Of a stretch of DNA of 64,000 nucleotides, positions 45,458-54,362 are shown piece after piece; within the stretch, counting starts at the first letter, position 1, and every line of letters starts with the position of its first letter. Position numbers and translations under genes: made by a program. A model generated the notes under the pieces. The model was given only the letters and a program-made list of their open reading frames with translations. It searched no databases and had not been told where the DNA came from. The DNA is from Marivita lacus (GTDB taxonomy: Bacteria; Pseudomonadota; Alphaproteobacteria; Rhodobacterales; Rhodobacteraceae), in the NCBI RefSeq assembly GCF_014637725.1, contig NZ_BMFC01000008.1:1-64000 (forward strand), given 5' to 3'.

Positions 45458-46086
45458 GATGTCTGTTCCTTCTTTCTGAAAACCGAGATCTGGAAATCCT
45501 GCACCGCCCCTTTCGGCGTTTGGTGCGCCAGCAGTTCGGACTGCACTGGTGCCAGCAGGCCAGGGGCAAGCTCTTCCAAGGTGTCCGCCAGTTCAGACGG
45601 TGCATAGCGTTGCACTTGCAGGCCCGAGCAGGTGCTGGGGCCCGTTGAAGCGAAGGTGGCAATGATCGCCACGCCGCCGGCGCGCAGCGCCGCATCAAGC
45701 GTATGCAGATAGCGCTGGCGATCTTCCATATCTGTCAGGAAATGGAATGCGGCGCGGTCGTGCCACAGATCATAGGATCGGTCTGGCGTCCAATCGCGCA
45801 CATCGCCCACGATCAGGTTTGCGCTGTCCGCGCGATTGCCCAGCCGAGCGCGGGTGATGGCCAGTGCCTCTGCGGACAGATCCAGAACGGTGACCGGCCC
45901 GATCCCCTCGTCAAGGCAATGGTCAACCAATGCAGAAGATCCCCCGCCGATATCGACCAGCGCCCCGCCTGCATGCATGCACTGACGCACAAGCCGGATC
46001 GAGGCTTCGGGCGTTGCTTCGAACCACGTCAGTGCGGTTGCATCGCGGGCGGTATAGGCCCGATCCCAATGTTGGTTGCTGGACAT
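45454..46086 (-). CDS. class I SAM-dependent methyltransferase
   Basis: A 210-aa methyltransferase. Motif I is ALVDIGGGSSALVDHCLDEG, motif II VTVLDLSAEALAITRARLGN, and the DLWHDRAAFHFLTDMEDRQR stretch is typical of a family seen in metal(loid)-linked operons. It lacks the conserved Cys set of ArsM arsenite methyltransferases, so the substrate is unknown; a thiol or metalloid compound is possible given the operon. It is between the permease and the thioredoxin gene. Confidence 0.83.
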   Translation of the reverse strand: MSSNQHWDRAYTARDATALTWFEATPEASIRLVRQCMHAGGALVDIGGGSSALVDHCLDEGIGPVTVLDLSAEALAITRARLGNRADSANLIVGDVRDWTPDRSYDLWHDRAAFHFLTDMEDRQRYLHTLDAALRAGGVAIIATFASTGPSTCSGLQVQRYAPSELADTLEELAPGLLAPVQSELLAHQTPKGAVQDFQISVFRKKEQTS

Positions 46087-46105
46087 GATTCAGAACCTTT
46101 CAGGA

Positions 46106-47164
46106 TCACAAAATGGCATTGAACAGAAACCCGGTGGCGAGGATGCCCCCGGCGACGACCCCGATGAAGATCGCGATCAGCCGTCCTGTCAGCACCTGCT
46201 TGAGGATGATCATCTCGGGCAGCGACAGCGCGATCACCGACATCATGAAGGCCAGCGTCGTGCCAAGCGCCGCCCCTTTGCCCAGCAGCGCTTCGACGAT
46301 CGGGATCACGCCTGCCGCATTGGTGTACATCGGCACGCCCACAACGACCGCTGCCGGGACCGACCACCACGCCTCGCCGCCCATGATCCGCAGCATCATC
46401 TCTTCTGGGACGTAGCCGTGGATCAGCGCACCGATACCGATGCCGACGAGCACCCAGATCCAGATCTTGCCGACGATCTCGCGCACCTGTTCCGCGCCGA
46501 TCTTCAGCCGGTCGACAAGGGTCTGCCGTTCCTCCGGCAGATCGCCCACGGGGCCAGCGTTCAGTTCGCGCACCCAGTCCTGCAAATACCGCTCCAGCCC
46601 CATGCGTCCGAGGACAAATCCCGCAACCGTGGCGATTGTGAAACCAAAGACGAGGTAGATCGTGGCGATCTGCCAGCCAACGAGCCCGTAGAGCAGGCCG
46701 AGCCCCACCGGCCCCACCATCGGCCCGGCAATCAGAAAGGAAAACGTGACGCCCAGCGGGATGCCCGCCGAGACGAAGCCGATGAAGAGCGGCACCGAGG
46801 AGCACGAGCAGAACGGTGTCAGCACACCCAGAAGCGAGGCCAGAGGGTAGCCCCAGATCTGGTTCTTGCCCGCCAGCATCGCGCGGGTCTTCTCCGGGCT
46901 GAACCAGCTGCGCAACACGCCGGTGACAAAGACAATTCCGGTCAAAAGCAGCAGCACCTTGGGCACGTCATAGACGAAAAAGGCGATCGCCTCACCGGTA
47001 TGGCTGTCGCGTGCCACCGGAAACAGCGCCGTCACCCATTCCGAGATCGGGATCAGCTGACCATACAGGAGGTAGAGGACCGCACCCATGGCGGGCACGC
47101 CGATATACCAAGCCCAGTCGGGTGTATCGCGATGTGGGACGGGATCATGAGTTTGAACCGTCAT
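46106..47164 (-). CDS. ArsP/DUF318-family permease
   Basis: A 352-aa permease with about eight to ten helices. ASLLGVLTPFCSCSSVPLFI is the signature (CSCSSVP) of DUF318/ArsP permeases, which export trivalent organoarsenicals in studied cases; the paired Cys residues bind the metalloid. A second part, AVVVGVPMYTNAAGVIPIVE and GTTLAFMMSVIALSLPEMII, completes the repeat. It overlaps the ArsR stop by four bases. The related SO_0444-type members act on Cu/Zn, so the substrate remains open. Confidence 0.87.
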   Translation of the reverse strand: MTVQTHDPVPHRDTPDWAWYIGVPAMGAVLYLLYGQLIPISEWVTALFPVARDSHTGEAIAFFVYDVPKVLLLLTGIVFVTGVLRSWFSPEKTRAMLAGKNQIWGYPLASLLGVLTPFCSCSSVPLFIGFVSAGIPLGVTFSFLIAGPMVGPVGLGLLYGLVGWQIATIYLVFGFTIATVAGFVLGRMGLERYLQDWVRELNAGPVGDLPEERQTLVDRLKIGAEQVREIVGKIWIWVLVGIGIGALIHGYVPEEMMLRIMGGEAWWSVPAAVVVGVPMYTNAAGVIPIVEALLGKGAALGTTLAFMMSVIALSLPEMIILKQVLTGRLIAIFIGVVAGGILATGFLFNAIL

Positions 47165-47448
47165 GCGACTTCCTCTCGAGCTCGGTATTCGGCGGCCAGA
47201 ACCGCGTCGATGACGGCGGCATATTCGGGTGCAAGATCAGTGTTCTGGCGATAGCGCACCCATTGTGCGTCCCGCCGTGCAACCACCAGCCCGGCCTGCG
47301 ACAGGATTTTCATGTGCCGCGACATTCTGCTTTGGCTGGCGTCAAGCCGTGCCATCAATTCGCAAACGCAATGCTCACCCCCGTCCCAAAGAAGGGCGAG
47401 AGCTGCGCGGCGGGTCGGGTCGCAAAGGGCGGTCAGGATATTCTGCAT
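47161..47448 (-). CDS. ArsR-family metalloregulator
   Basis: A 95-aa winged-helix repressor. The metal site HCVCELMARLDASQSRMSRH near residues 26-45 carries the ArsR CxC pair (C27, C29) in the recognition region. It likely dissociates on As(III)/Sb(III) or a related metalloid and derepresses its own operon. The ATG at 47448 is chosen over 47484 because a palindromic operator-like sequence occupies 47461-47476, inside the longer form. Confidence 0.88.
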   Translation of the reverse strand: MQNILTALCDPTRRAALALLWDGGEHCVCELMARLDASQSRMSRHMKILSQAGLVVARRDAQWVRYRQNTDLAPEYAAVIDAVLAAEYRAREEVA

Positions 47449-47460
47449 ATAAGACTTGCT

Positions 47461-47476
47461 ATGCGTTCCGACGCAT
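47461..47476. promoter_or_regulatory. palindromic operator-like site upstream of arsR
   Basis: ATGCGTTCCGACGCAT is a 6-4-6 inverted repeat 12 bases before the chosen ArsR start. It is consistent with an ArsR autoregulatory site. Confidence 0.55.
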
Positions 47477-47483
47477 ATGCGCA

Positions 47484-47497
47484 TTGATCCATATCAA
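47484..47497. promoter_or_regulatory. perfect FNR/Crp-type box
   Basis: TTGATCCATATCAA matches TTGAT-N4-ATCAA exactly. It lies about 36 bases ahead of the chosen ArsR start, next to the ArsR palindrome, suggesting that a Fnr/Dnr/Nnr-type regulator also controls the operon. Confidence 0.6.
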
Positions 47498-47549
47498 TAT
47501 GATCAGACGATGAATCAAATGTCGCTCGATCCGCCCTCCATGCCGCACT

Positions 47550-48021
47550 TTGTGGGTTGTTTGCAGCACGTGAAGCCATTCTGGCGGCCGTTGCTGCAAT
47601 TGATGGTGATATCAAGAAGATGACCCCGAGATCCAAAGTCTGTCAGCGCCTGATGACAATACCTGGCGCCGGTCCGATCACGGCATTGGCCTTTGCCGCA
47701 GCAATTGATGATCCGCATCGATTTTGAAAATCTCGCGATGTGGCGGCCTCTCTCGGGCTGGTGCCATAACGACATCAATCTGGCGAGATCGACTACACTG
47801 GGAGAATCTCGAAACGAGGTGATGTCAAAGTTCGGACGCTCCATTGCGAGGCAGCAAATGTCATGCTGACCAGATGTGCCGCGCCGCTCTCGGTGAAATC
47901 ATGGGCGCTGGCAATCGCTGCCCGGTCTACGATGCGAAAGGCGCGCGTGGCTTTGGCCAGACGTCCCGCAATCATTCTTCATGCCATCATGCGAGACCAG
48001 ACGAACTTCAAAGCGGGCTGA
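47550..48021 (+). pseudogene. IS110-family transposase, degenerate
   Basis: One frame reads AAREAILAAVAAIDGDIKKM, GAGPITALAFAAAIDDPHRF, stop, KSRDVAASLGLVP, stop, RHQSGEIDYTGRISKRGDVK and ends MRDQTNFKAG. This is the C-terminal half of an IS110 transposase (transposase_20) with TGA and TAA stops. The N-terminal DEDD domain is absent. Confidence 0.82.
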
Positions 48022-48532
48022 AATTGCAAAGTTCAAAGCGAGGATTCCAAACACCGGTTCCCAGCGGGACCGATGCCCGAGGGAGGGCGCAGGACACGGC
48101 GTGTATTCTGTAGCAGCGGCTTCGGCCAGTTGCGGTTTCAACCTTGCCGACCCATCGCCAGCCGACCCCATCCTAAGCCCCCGAGATCAAAGAGAACGAA
48201 GGCAACCTCAGACATCGACAGCAATTGGAAAAGCGCATTGACAGATCAGAGAACAAAATATGATCCCTCCGGATCACATCCGTGATCACCTCGGAAACCG
48301 AGCTTGTGCGGCCAACGACAGGAAGGTTCGCACAGCTGACTTTTCGGTGACGAAACCGCCCCCGCAGATTTCTGCAAGGGCGTTCGCCTATTGAGCGCCG
48401 TCTTTCGCTCGGGTCATGCGTGGTTCTACAAGACATTCGGTAAGGGGCTTGAACCTGCCAAGAGCAGCCTTTTCCCAACGGCAGTCGCGTTTACGCACAG
48501 AATTAGGGGGCTTCATTCTGCGAGGTCTCGGA
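48022..48532. other. gap after IS110 remnant
   Basis: About 510 bases. A plus-strand frame (48073-48285) is Arg/Ser/Pro-rich, and I could not tie it to the IS or to a family. No intact gene or IS end was found. The ABC permease gene ends at 48533. Confidence 0.35.
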
Positions 48533-49372
48533 TCACGCCCGCCGCCATGCGCAGGACCGCCTCTCCCACCGTTGCACAAGCCCGTACTCGATGCTGAGCA
48601 TCACGCCGGTGAAGGCCAGCGCGTAGGCCATGACACTCGCAGTGTCGAAAAGCTGGAAATAGAGGTGGATCTGGAAGCCAACGCCATTGGAGCGCCCTAG
48701 AAACTCGACCACCAGCACAATTTTCCAGATCACGGCAAGCCCGTTGCGGGTGCTGGTGGCCACGAATGGCCCAAGCTGTGGCCAGATCACGTGGCGAAGG
48801 CGGGTCATCGGACTGAGCCTATAGACCTGTGCCATGTCGCGGACGCTCCGGTCCAGCGTGCGGACGCCTTCGCGGATCGTGACGGTGACCATGGCGGTCT
48901 TGTTGAGTGCAACGGCGATTATGGCCGCGACCTCGTTCAGCCCGATCCAGAGGTAGCAGAGCACGATGATCACCAGCGCGGGCAGGTTCAGAAAGACCGT
49001 GACCCAAGGGTCGAGCCACATGTTGAGCCGCTCGGACCGGCCCATGAGGATGCCGAGGGTCGTGCCCACGGTCATCGCAAGGGTGAAGGCCAGTGCCACG
49101 CGGCGCAGGGTGCTGGCCATGTGATACCAGAGTGCGCCTGACGCACTTTCTTCGGCGATCTCGTGCCAGACGGCAAGCGGCGTGGGCAGGATGTCCGCAT
49201 CCTGCATGACCCAGGCACCGAGCGTCCAGGCGGCGATCAGCAGAGCAAGCGAGATCAGGGTGACATGGGGCGGTGCGCGCATGGTTGCACCATAGGGGAT
49301 GTCGGGCCTGCGTGGCTCTTGGACGAAGGTCCAATAGGGCGGCGCGGGTGGTGCTTTTACTATCGCAGTCAT
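48533..49372 (-). CDS. ABC importer permease (NitT/TauT/SsuC type)
   Basis: A 279-aa inner-membrane subunit with about six helices. The EAA-like loop is MAQVYRLSPMTRLRHVIWPQ followed by LGPFVATSTRNGLAVIWKIV, typical of SsuC/TauC permeases. An ATPase and a binding protein of the same class are encoded on the same strand at 59363-61010, about 10 kb away; they lack a nearby permease, so these three likely form one importer. Its start overlaps the divergent NosR-like start (shared CATG); ATG 49390 is an alternative. Confidence 0.85.
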   Translation of the reverse strand: MTAIVKAPPAPPYWTFVQEPRRPDIPYGATMRAPPHVTLISLALLIAAWTLGAWVMQDADILPTPLAVWHEIAEESASGALWYHMASTLRRVALAFTLAMTVGTTLGILMGRSERLNMWLDPWVTVFLNLPALVIIVLCYLWIGLNEVAAIIAVALNKTAMVTVTIREGVRTLDRSVRDMAQVYRLSPMTRLRHVIWPQLGPFVATSTRNGLAVIWKIVLVVEFLGRSNGVGFQIHLYFQLFDTASVMAYALAFTGVMLSIEYGLVQRWERRSCAWRRA

Positions 49373-51482
49373 GGCAGGTCTTCGTTTCATTTTCGCCGCG
49401 GTTTTGTGGTGTGTGAGCGCAGTTAGCGCAGTGGGGGAGGTTTTAGCCGAGGAGGAGCTCGCAGCCCGGATTTTCGCGCCGATGAGCCTGGGGGAGTTGA
49501 TTTCCGAGAACGGGGTTTATGAGCTGCTGAATTCGGGCGGGGCGCATGCCGGTTACGTATTCCAGACTGAGCCGATGGCCCCTCTGCCCGGCTTTTCCGG
49601 CGCACCGGTGAATGTGTTGGTGGTGCTGGATCTGGACGGTCGGTTCCTCGATGTGCAGCTGCTCGATCATAACGAGCCGATCTTCGTGTCGGGGCTGGGT
49701 CAGGCGCCGTTCCACGCATTCTTCGAGCAGTATCGTGGGCATTCGATCAGTGATTCCCTCGTCGTCGGCTCGCCATATGGTGCGGCAGATGGCGGTGGGC
49801 AGCTGATCTATCTCGACGGGGTGACCAAGGCGACGGCCTCGGTGCGGATCGCGCACGAGTCGGTGCTGGCGGCGGCGTTGCAGGTGGCGCGCGAAAAGAT
49901 GCAGGGGATCGCGTCTGGGCCACCGGCCTACCCGGATCCTGCCTATACCGAAGTGCTGACCTGGGATGATCTGGTGACACAGGGCTTGATCACACGGCGC
50001 GTGGCAAGCAATGCCGAAGTGCAGGCACTGTTCGCGGGCACCGTTTGGGAGGATGACGACGCCGACGCGTTGGATGATCCTGATGCGCCCTATCTTGACC
50101 TGTGGATCGCAGATGTCGGGCCAAAGTCGATCGCGCGCGTGCTCTTGGACGAGGACACGATCGAGGAACTGGACAGGTTCATGTCGATCTCGACCTTCGA
50201 TGAGCCGATCCTCGTGATCGACAGCGGTAGACACGGGTTGGTGTCGGAGACGTTCGTGCGCAACACTGCGCCCGACTGGATCGGGGCAGAACAGGGAGGG
50301 TTCCCTGTTGCCCTGCGCGATGCGGATCTCTTTGTTGAATTGAGCGACACGGTGCCGGACGCTCTGCATCACGGGGTGGCAATGATCCTGCGCACCGACC
50401 GACGGCTGGGCTTCGATCCGACACGCGAGTGGACCTTGATCGTCGAGGCGGTTCGCGAGCATGGCATGTTCCAGCCGGAGATCGGGTCAGTGCAATTGGC
50501 CGCAACCCATGTGACGGACGAAAGGTTCTTTGCTCGGCCGGTGAAGGTGGAGAAGCTGCCCCCCTGGAAAGAGGCGATCTACAACCGGCAAAACGATCTC
50601 ACCGTGCTGGCGGTATTTCTGACGGTGCTCGTGGCGGTGCTTTGGGGCGCGCAGAGCCGGCTGGCCGGGCTCGCCGCATTCACGCCGGTGCGGCTGGGCA
50701 TACTTGCCGTGGTGCTGGGATTCATCGGCTGGTGGGGACAGGGGCAGCTCTCCATCGTCACGCCTCTGGCCGGGCTCCAGACGGCAATGGCGGGCGGGTC
50801 ATTTGCGTTCCTGCTCTACGATCCCTTCTCCCTGCTGATCTGGGGTGTGGCGCTCCTTGGCTTCGTGCTGTGGGGGCGCGGCCTCTTCTGTGGTTGGCTC
50901 TGCCCGTTCGGCGCGATGCAGGAATTTGCGCATCACCTGGGGCGGCTCTTGCGATTGCCCAAGATCGAGCCAAGCGCGCGCTGGGATGCCCAGCTGAAAT
51001 CGCTGAAATACGTGGCGCTCGCCGGGCTGGTTGCGGTGACTATCTTTGCCCCATCCTACATGGACAAGGCCGCCGAGATCGAACCGTTCAAGACCGCGAT
51101 CACCACGTTTTTCGTGCGGGAATGGTACTATGCTGCCTATGCCGCGCTTTGGCTGGTGCTTGGTATGGTTGTCTTCAAGGGCTTCTGTCGCTACCTCTGT
51201 CCCTTGGGAGCGCTGATGGCGATTGGCGGCGCGCTGCGCCTGCGGAGGTGGATTCCACGCCGGATAGAATGCGGATCGCCCTGCCAGCTTTGCAAGGTCA
51301 ATTGCAGTTATGGAGCGATCACAAATAAAGGTGCGATCCAGTATTCCGAATGCTTTCAATGCCTTGATTGCGTGACCATTCATGACGATGCGGATCAATG
51401 CGTACCGCTTATCCTCAAGGCGCGCGCCGGACGGCGCGCACCACGCGAACTGGGTCACCCAAACACGGTGCCTGCCGAATGA
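49371..51482 (+). CDS. NosR/NirI-like membrane flavo-Fe/S protein
   Basis: A 703-aa membrane protein: signal peptide, periplasmic FMN-binding domain, about five helices, and cytosolic Fe-S centres. The flavinylation motif DGVTKATAS at D149-T155 predicts FMN attached at Thr155. CGWLCPFGAMQE and CRYLCPLGALMA are the NosR CxxxCP motifs, and CGSPCQLCKVNC with CFQCLDC are cluster ligands. In denitrifiers NosR feeds electrons to nitrous oxide reductase; no nos gene is here. Next to ApbE and quinoprotein genes it more likely moves electrons across the membrane for the alcohol oxidation system. Confidence 0.88.
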   Translation: MAGLRFIFAAVLWCVSAVSAVGEVLAEEELAARIFAPMSLGELISENGVYELLNSGGAHAGYVFQTEPMAPLPGFSGAPVNVLVVLDLDGRFLDVQLLDHNEPIFVSGLGQAPFHAFFEQYRGHSISDSLVVGSPYGAADGGGQLIYLDGVTKATASVRIAHESVLAAALQVAREKMQGIASGPPAYPDPAYTEVLTWDDLVTQGLITRRVASNAEVQALFAGTVWEDDDADALDDPDAPYLDLWIADVGPKSIARVLLDEDTIEELDRFMSISTFDEPILVIDSGRHGLVSETFVRNTAPDWIGAEQGGFPVALRDADLFVELSDTVPDALHHGVAMILRTDRRLGFDPTREWTLIVEAVREHGMFQPEIGSVQLAATHVTDERFFARPVKVEKLPPWKEAIYNRQNDLTVLAVFLTVLVAVLWGAQSRLAGLAAFTPVRLGILAVVLGFIGWWGQGQLSIVTPLAGLQTAMAGGSFAFLLYDPFSLLIWGVALLGFVLWGRGLFCGWLCPFGAMQEFAHHLGRLLRLPKIEPSARWDAQLKSLKYVALAGLVAVTIFAPSYMDKAAEIEPFKTAITTFFVREWYYAAYAALWLVLGMVVFKGFCRYLCPLGALMAIGGALRLRRWIPRRIECGSPCQLCKVNCSYGAITNKGAIQYSECFQCLDCVTIHDDADQCVPLILKARAGRRAPRELGHPNTVPAE

Positions 51483-52351
51483 ACCGACGCCGCTTCCTGA
51501 CCCTGTCTGCCGCCTTTGCCTGTGCCCCTGCCTTTGCGCGTGCCGACACATGGTCGGGCCAGGCGCTGGGAGCGGATGTGACGGTCACTCTTTATGGCCC
51601 GCGAGAGTTGACGGAGCCCGCCTTGCTGGATGTGCCAAAGGTGCTGGACAAGGTGGAGCAAACATTCAGCCTGTTTCGAGATACCTCTGATCTGTCACTG
51701 CTGAACCGCACGGGGAGGCTTCGCACACCGAATGCGCTGATGCTGAACCTGATGGCGCAGGTGGAGATCGCGCATCGCCTGTCGAACGGGCTCTTTGATC
51801 CCACGATCCAGCCACTGTGGCGCGCTTTGGCCCTTGAACGTGATCCGGAGCCTGCACGCAGAGCAATGGGCTGGCACAGGCTGCGCTGGTCGAACCGGAT
51901 GATCGAATTGCAAAAGGATCAGGCGCTCACCTTCAACGGCATCGCCCAAGGGTTCGCAACGGACGCGATGCGCGAAATGCTTGTTCGGCATGGAGCCACA
52001 CAAGCGCTGTTGAACATCGGAGAACAGGTGGCGATCGGTGGACCGTTCACACTTGGGTTCGAAGACCCGACCCTCGGCCATCTTGGAAGCCGCCAACTGC
52101 GCGATATGGCAATTGCCACCTCCAGCCCTGCGGCGATGGTGTTGGGCAATCAAACCCACATCCTTGGCCCGCGCGGGGAAATGCCGATCTGGTCTACTGT
52201 CAGCATCGAGGCGCAGTCAGCCACGATGGCGGATGCCTTGTCAACGGCGGCGGTTTTCATGGACCGCGACGCACTTGAGCAGCTGAAAAACGCGGCGCAT
52301 CTGCACCGCATCACCGTGGTCGATGCGTATGGGAACATCAGGTCCATCTGA
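51479..52351 (+). CDS. apbE: ApbE FAD:protein FMN transferase
   Basis: A 290-aa exported flavinyltransferase. The N-terminus RRRFLTLSAAFACAPAFARA is a signal peptide with clustered Arg. ApbE motifs: QTFSLFRDTSDLSLLNRTGR (E/xLSxxNR), LTFNGIAQGFATDAMREMLV (NxIAxGYAxD) and ATMADALSTAAVFMD near the C-terminus. It attaches FMN to Thr of a D-G-x-T-x-A-T motif; the NosR-like partner just upstream carries one. The start overlaps that gene's stop (ATGA), so the pair is translationally coupled. Confidence 0.9.
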   Translation: MNRRRFLTLSAAFACAPAFARADTWSGQALGADVTVTLYGPRELTEPALLDVPKVLDKVEQTFSLFRDTSDLSLLNRTGRLRTPNALMLNLMAQVEIAHRLSNGLFDPTIQPLWRALALERDPEPARRAMGWHRLRWSNRMIELQKDQALTFNGIAQGFATDAMREMLVRHGATQALLNIGEQVAIGGPFTLGFEDPTLGHLGSRQLRDMAIATSSPAAMVLGNQTHILGPRGEMPIWSTVSIEAQSATMADALSTAAVFMDRDALEQLKNAAHLHRITVVDAYGNIRSI

Positions 52352-52584
52352 TTGTCCTCATGCTCAAGACAGGTCCGACAGGGTGCTGCCATCATCACCA
52401 ACTCGAAAAAAGGTATGCGCGAGGACCATGTACAGACCAGCAATCCCGTTTCCAAGACCGGAGTTTTGCGCCTGGCCATCTTTGGCCTTGGCGCATCGGC
52501 GGGGTCACCTTGGTTCTGTTCAGGACACTCGATCATGTCCTGAAAGATATTGAGGAACTATGCGACCGGGAGCCTGAGCAAAGG

Positions 52585-53481
52585 CTATCTTTCCGGGTTG
52601 TGATGGGTCAGCCCGTAGCTTTCAAAAATCGCCTCGATCCGGCCGTCGGACAGGGCAGCAAAGATGGCATCGTCCACCGTGTAACTTAAGCCGCGATAGG
52701 CGTAATGGCTGCCGGTACCAAGGGTCCATTTCGATTTGGCAAAGCCGGGCAACGGCGGTTGATGCACGGCGATCCCTTCAGCCGCACCGAATTCAAGCTG
52801 GGCCAAAGGTCCCATCGCAGCCATCACGTCTCCGCTTGCAAGCGCCTCCATTGCAGCCTGCATGCTCGGATACCGACGGATGCCAGCCGACAGCTGACCT
52901 CCTGCAAAACTGGTCAGGTAGAAATCGGCAATCGAGTCATTTTCGACGGCAACCGTGTCAAAACGGAAATAGGCCGGGACCGGACCGCCATCGGGATACG
53001 TGTCCTGAACATATGCGATAGCGATGCTTTCGGTCATGTATTGACCCGTGAACACAACCTGTTCAACGCGACAGCTGAAGGCGCTGTCATAGGGCACGCG
53101 CATCATGACGTTCGAAACCGCACCGCCGATCACCGGCCCCTGCCAGATGTTGTTGCGCAAATCCGCTTCAAGATTTTCGCCCGCATTGACGAACTTGAAC
53201 CGCGCCTCAACGCCGATGTCTTCGGCGATGATCCGTGCGATGTCTATATCGATGCCCCGCGGTTTTCCTGCCTCTGTCCAACTGTAAGGCGGATAATCGT
53301 CATAGACCGCAAAGGTCATGAATCCCCGGTCCATGATCTGGTCGATATCCTGCCCGACAATATCCCGGCTCGCGTTCTGCGGTTTGGGTTGCGGAATGAA
53401 ATCGGCGCAAGGATCGCTGGCCAGCACAGGACTGGAGCCGGCCAGCGCGAGAACGATGAGGGTCGCACGAACATGCATCAT
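52585..53481 (-). CDS. quinoprotein dehydrogenase-associated periplasmic binding protein (XoxJ/MoxJ-like)
   Basis: A 298-aa exported protein of the solute-binding fold found beside PQQ alcohol dehydrogenases. Signal peptide TLIVLALAGSSPVLA. Motifs: DRGFMTFAVYDDYPPYSWTE, GKPRGIDIDIARIIAEDIGV, SGDVMAAMGPLAQLEFG. Known relatives (MoxJ/XoxJ) do not serve transporters but are thought to help activate the dehydrogenase. It is encoded five bases after the cytochrome c550 gene, an operon. Confidence 0.85.
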   Translation of the reverse strand: MMHVRATLIVLALAGSSPVLASDPCADFIPQPKPQNASRDIVGQDIDQIMDRGFMTFAVYDDYPPYSWTEAGKPRGIDIDIARIIAEDIGVEARFKFVNAGENLEADLRNNIWQGPVIGGAVSNVMMRVPYDSAFSCRVEQVVFTGQYMTESIAIAYVQDTYPDGGPVPAYFRFDTVAVENDSIADFYLTSFAGGQLSAGIRRYPSMQAAMEALASGDVMAAMGPLAQLEFGAAEGIAVHQPPLPGFAKSKWTLGTGSHYAYRGLSYTVDDAIFAALSDGRIEAIFESYGLTHHNPER

Positions 53482-53486
53482 TGGGC

Positions 53487-54185
53487 TCAGTTTGCAGCAG
53501 ACAGACCGATCGTCAGGGCCTCGGCGGCACGGGCATAGGCCTCTTGCGTGCCATCGATCAGATTGGCGGCGCGATAGGCTGCGCTGTCGGCAACCGGTGC
53601 ACCTGACACCGTCTCGATACCGGCGGCAATCTCGGACAGGCGGGACTTGAGCGCATCGGCATCAGCCGCAGAAGGGTCCCCGGCATAGCCCACGATCTGA
53701 TCCCGCAGCTCTTTGAGTTCCTCAGCCACTTCTTCCAACGAGGCGTCATCGGGGCGGGTTTCGATATAGGTGCGGATCGCCCAGGCGGCTTCCTGCCCCA
53801 GCAAATCGCCGAATTCCGGCATCTTGGTGATGCCGTTCTGGGTGTAGCCGAACCGGAAGCGTTCCATGTACCATTCATCACCGTATTCTTCGGCTTCGAG
53901 GAAGCGTACATCGGGCGCCAGACCACCCGAAATCGCCTCGAGCCCGTGGCAGCGCGCACAGTTCTGGTTGTACCCCGAAGCGCCGATTTCGACCGCGCGC
54001 GCCCAGACCTCTTCACCGACGAGTTCGGCGCGATACGGATTCTCGGTCAACCATTCATCACCAACTGCAGGCAACCCGGTGGTGTCTACCGCTTGCGGGG
54101 CAACATCGCCATGCGCGTATACAAGGCTTGCAGCGGCAGTGAGCGCCAGCGCGGCACATGTAGATTTGATAAATGTCGCAGTCAT
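53487..54185 (-). CDS. PedF-type cytochrome c550
   Basis: A 232-aa periplasmic cytochrome c, the direct electron acceptor of PQQ alcohol dehydrogenases. Signal peptide MTATFIKSTCAALALTAAAS. One heme motif, CARCH at C76-H80, with a likely distal Met in GITKMPEFGDLLGQ. The C-terminal 100 residues form extra helices (EVAEELKELRDQIVGYAG) as in PedF proteins. The ATG at 54185 has GAGGAGG; the longer open frame is non-coding. It is divergent from the 54363 operon; the shared spacer has a GGTCGTAT motif. Confidence 0.88.
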   Translation of the reverse strand: MTATFIKSTCAALALTAAASLVYAHGDVAPQAVDTTGLPAVGDEWLTENPYRAELVGEEVWARAVEIGASGYNQNCARCHGLEAISGGLAPDVRFLEAEEYGDEWYMERFRFGYTQNGITKMPEFGDLLGQEAAWAIRTYIETRPDDASLEEVAEELKELRDQIVGYAGDPSAADADALKSRLSEIAAGIETVSGAPVADSAAYRAANLIDGTQEAYARAAEALTIGLSAAN

Positions 54186-54292
54186 GGGGTCCTCCTCAGG
54201 CACAATCCGTGTCTCGCCATATGTGTACCGGCAGGCGAGGGGGTGCGGGTATTGGACTTTCGTGTAGCGGAGCGACGTTTTGAGGCCGTTCG

Positions 54293-54312
54293 ATACGGGA
54301 CAATGGTCGTAT
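54293..54312. promoter_or_regulatory. ATACG/GGTCGTAT motif in the divergent promoter
   Basis: ATACGGGACAATGGTCGTAT sits between the cytochrome c550 gene and the ABC/propeller operon. The right half TGGTCGTAT is identical to the right half of the 61061-61092 inverted repeat; the left half is imperfect. Confidence 0.45.
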
Positions 54313-54362
54313 TTTCCGATCTTTCGCACTGCGACTACCGTACCCATGGGAGGATCGAGTCA

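Noticed and set aside
46076-47254. 392-codon plus-strand frame across the permease region
   Set aside because: Arg/His/Gln-rich antisense of the ArsP-like permease; no known motif.
49371-51482. Denitrification (nos) locus suggested by the NosR-like gene
   Set aside because: No nosZ, nosD, nosF, nosY or nosL in the window; neighbours are quinoprotein genes.
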